Shown here: positions 5,731 to 5,827 of the stretch, one piece after another
Layout of the letters: each line of letters begins with the position of its first letter
Position numbering within the stretch: the first letter of the stretch is position 1
Source: Bordetella parapertussis
GTDB taxonomy: Bacteria > Cyanobacteriota > Cyanobacteriia > PCC-6307 > Cyanobiaceae
Direction of reading: 5' to 3'
NCBI GenBank assembly: GCA_943324725.2
Contig: CALPMR020000191.1
Span: 1-5,827 of the forward strand
DNA length: 5,827 nucleotides
Translations under genes and position numbers: made by a program
Notes under the pieces: model-generated
The model's input: only the letters and a program-made list of their open reading frames with translations
Database searches by the model: none
What the model was told of the DNA's origin: nothing

Positions 5731-5827
5731 ACTGTTCTTGCTCAGCCAACTGTTCTTGCTCAGCCAACTGTTCTTGCTCAGCCAACTGTTCTTGCTCAGC
5801 CAACTGTTCTTGCTCAGCCAACTGTTC
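5725..5827 (+). CDS. Possible start of a gene with TVLAQP hexapeptide repeats (partial, runs off right edge)
   Basis: An ATG at 5725 is followed by GCC and then directly by the 18-bp array in frame, giving Met-Ala, five perfect TVLAQP repeats and Thr-Val at the edge (34 codons, no stop). Because the unit is a multiple of three and has no stop in any forward frame, an open frame here is expected whatever the array does, so this is weak evidence for translation. No Shine-Dalgarno sequence lies upstream, and the ATG is in a possible hairpin. It may be the N-terminal extension of the next gene, which I cannot see, or chance. No family is recognised. Confidence 0.3.
   Translation, partial: MATVLAQPTVLAQPTVLAQPTVLAQPTVLAQPTV
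5731..5827 (+). repeat. Perfect 18-bp tandem repeat array, continuing to the window edge
   Basis: The unit ACTGTTCTTGCTCAGCCA occurs five times without a single difference (5731, 5749, 5767, 5785 and 5803), then its first seven bases reach the edge at 5827. There are no spacers, so it is not CRISPR. The unit is 50 percent GC, well below its surroundings. Complete identity implies recent expansion or ongoing homogenisation. The true copy number is unknown because the window ends inside the array. Confidence 0.98.

Noticed and set aside
5731..5827. CRISPR array
   Set aside because: Units are contiguous 18-bp copies with no spacers between them, and no cas genes are visible.
1..5827. Defence system, prophage or other mobile element
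   Set aside because: All complete genes are recognisable housekeeping enzymes. I see no transposase, integrase, tRNA or insertion-sequence ends.

Overview
The window looks like chromosomal DNA from a high-GC picocyanobacterium of the Synechococcus/Cyanobium type. Three things point there: a very GC-rich composition (roughly two-thirds or more by eye), three exact copies of the cyanobacterial HIP1 octamer GCGATCGC, and gene content that includes a UbiD-type decarboxylase and a solanesyl diphosphate synthase, both used for plastoquinone in cyanobacteria. Assignments rest on motifs read by eye; no database search was possible. The genus is an inference.

Layout. On the minus strand, positions 1-983 hold the N-terminal two-thirds of a ubiD-like gene that runs off the left edge. 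After a very short divergent gap, five complete genes run on the plus strand: a ComB-like 2-phosphosulfolactate phosphatase (1028-1783), a Nit1-type carbon-nitrogen hydrolase (1856-2674), an exported AMIN/Amidase_3 N-acetylmuramoyl-L-alanine amidase (2683-3819), glutamate racemase murI (3816-4691) and a long-chain polyprenyl (solanesyl) diphosphate synthase (4725-5696). Nit, amidase and murI are packed with an 8-bp gap and a 4-bp ATGA overlap, so they are probably co-transcribed. The synthase has its own strong AGGAGG ribosome binding site. At least three of the five complete genes, and probably ubiD too, start with GTG.

How the genes fit together. UbiD and the polyprenyl synthase at the two ends both belong to plastoquinone synthesis (ring decarboxylation and side-chain synthesis). 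The amidase and MurI act at opposite ends of peptidoglycan metabolism (cleavage and D-glutamate supply). The Nit1 homologue is probably a metabolite-repair amidase, and the ComB homologue has no obvious coenzyme M pathway to serve. This is mostly ordinary housekeeping DNA.

The unusual part is the right edge. From 5731 to the end the sequence is a perfect 18-bp tandem repeat (five full copies plus 7 bases). It lies in frame behind an ATG at 5725, so it could encode Met-Ala followed by repeats of TVLAQP. Its core matches the last codons of the upstream synthase gene at 13 of 14 bases, which suggests a local origin. A second, independent 18-bp duplication lies in the 3' end of murI.
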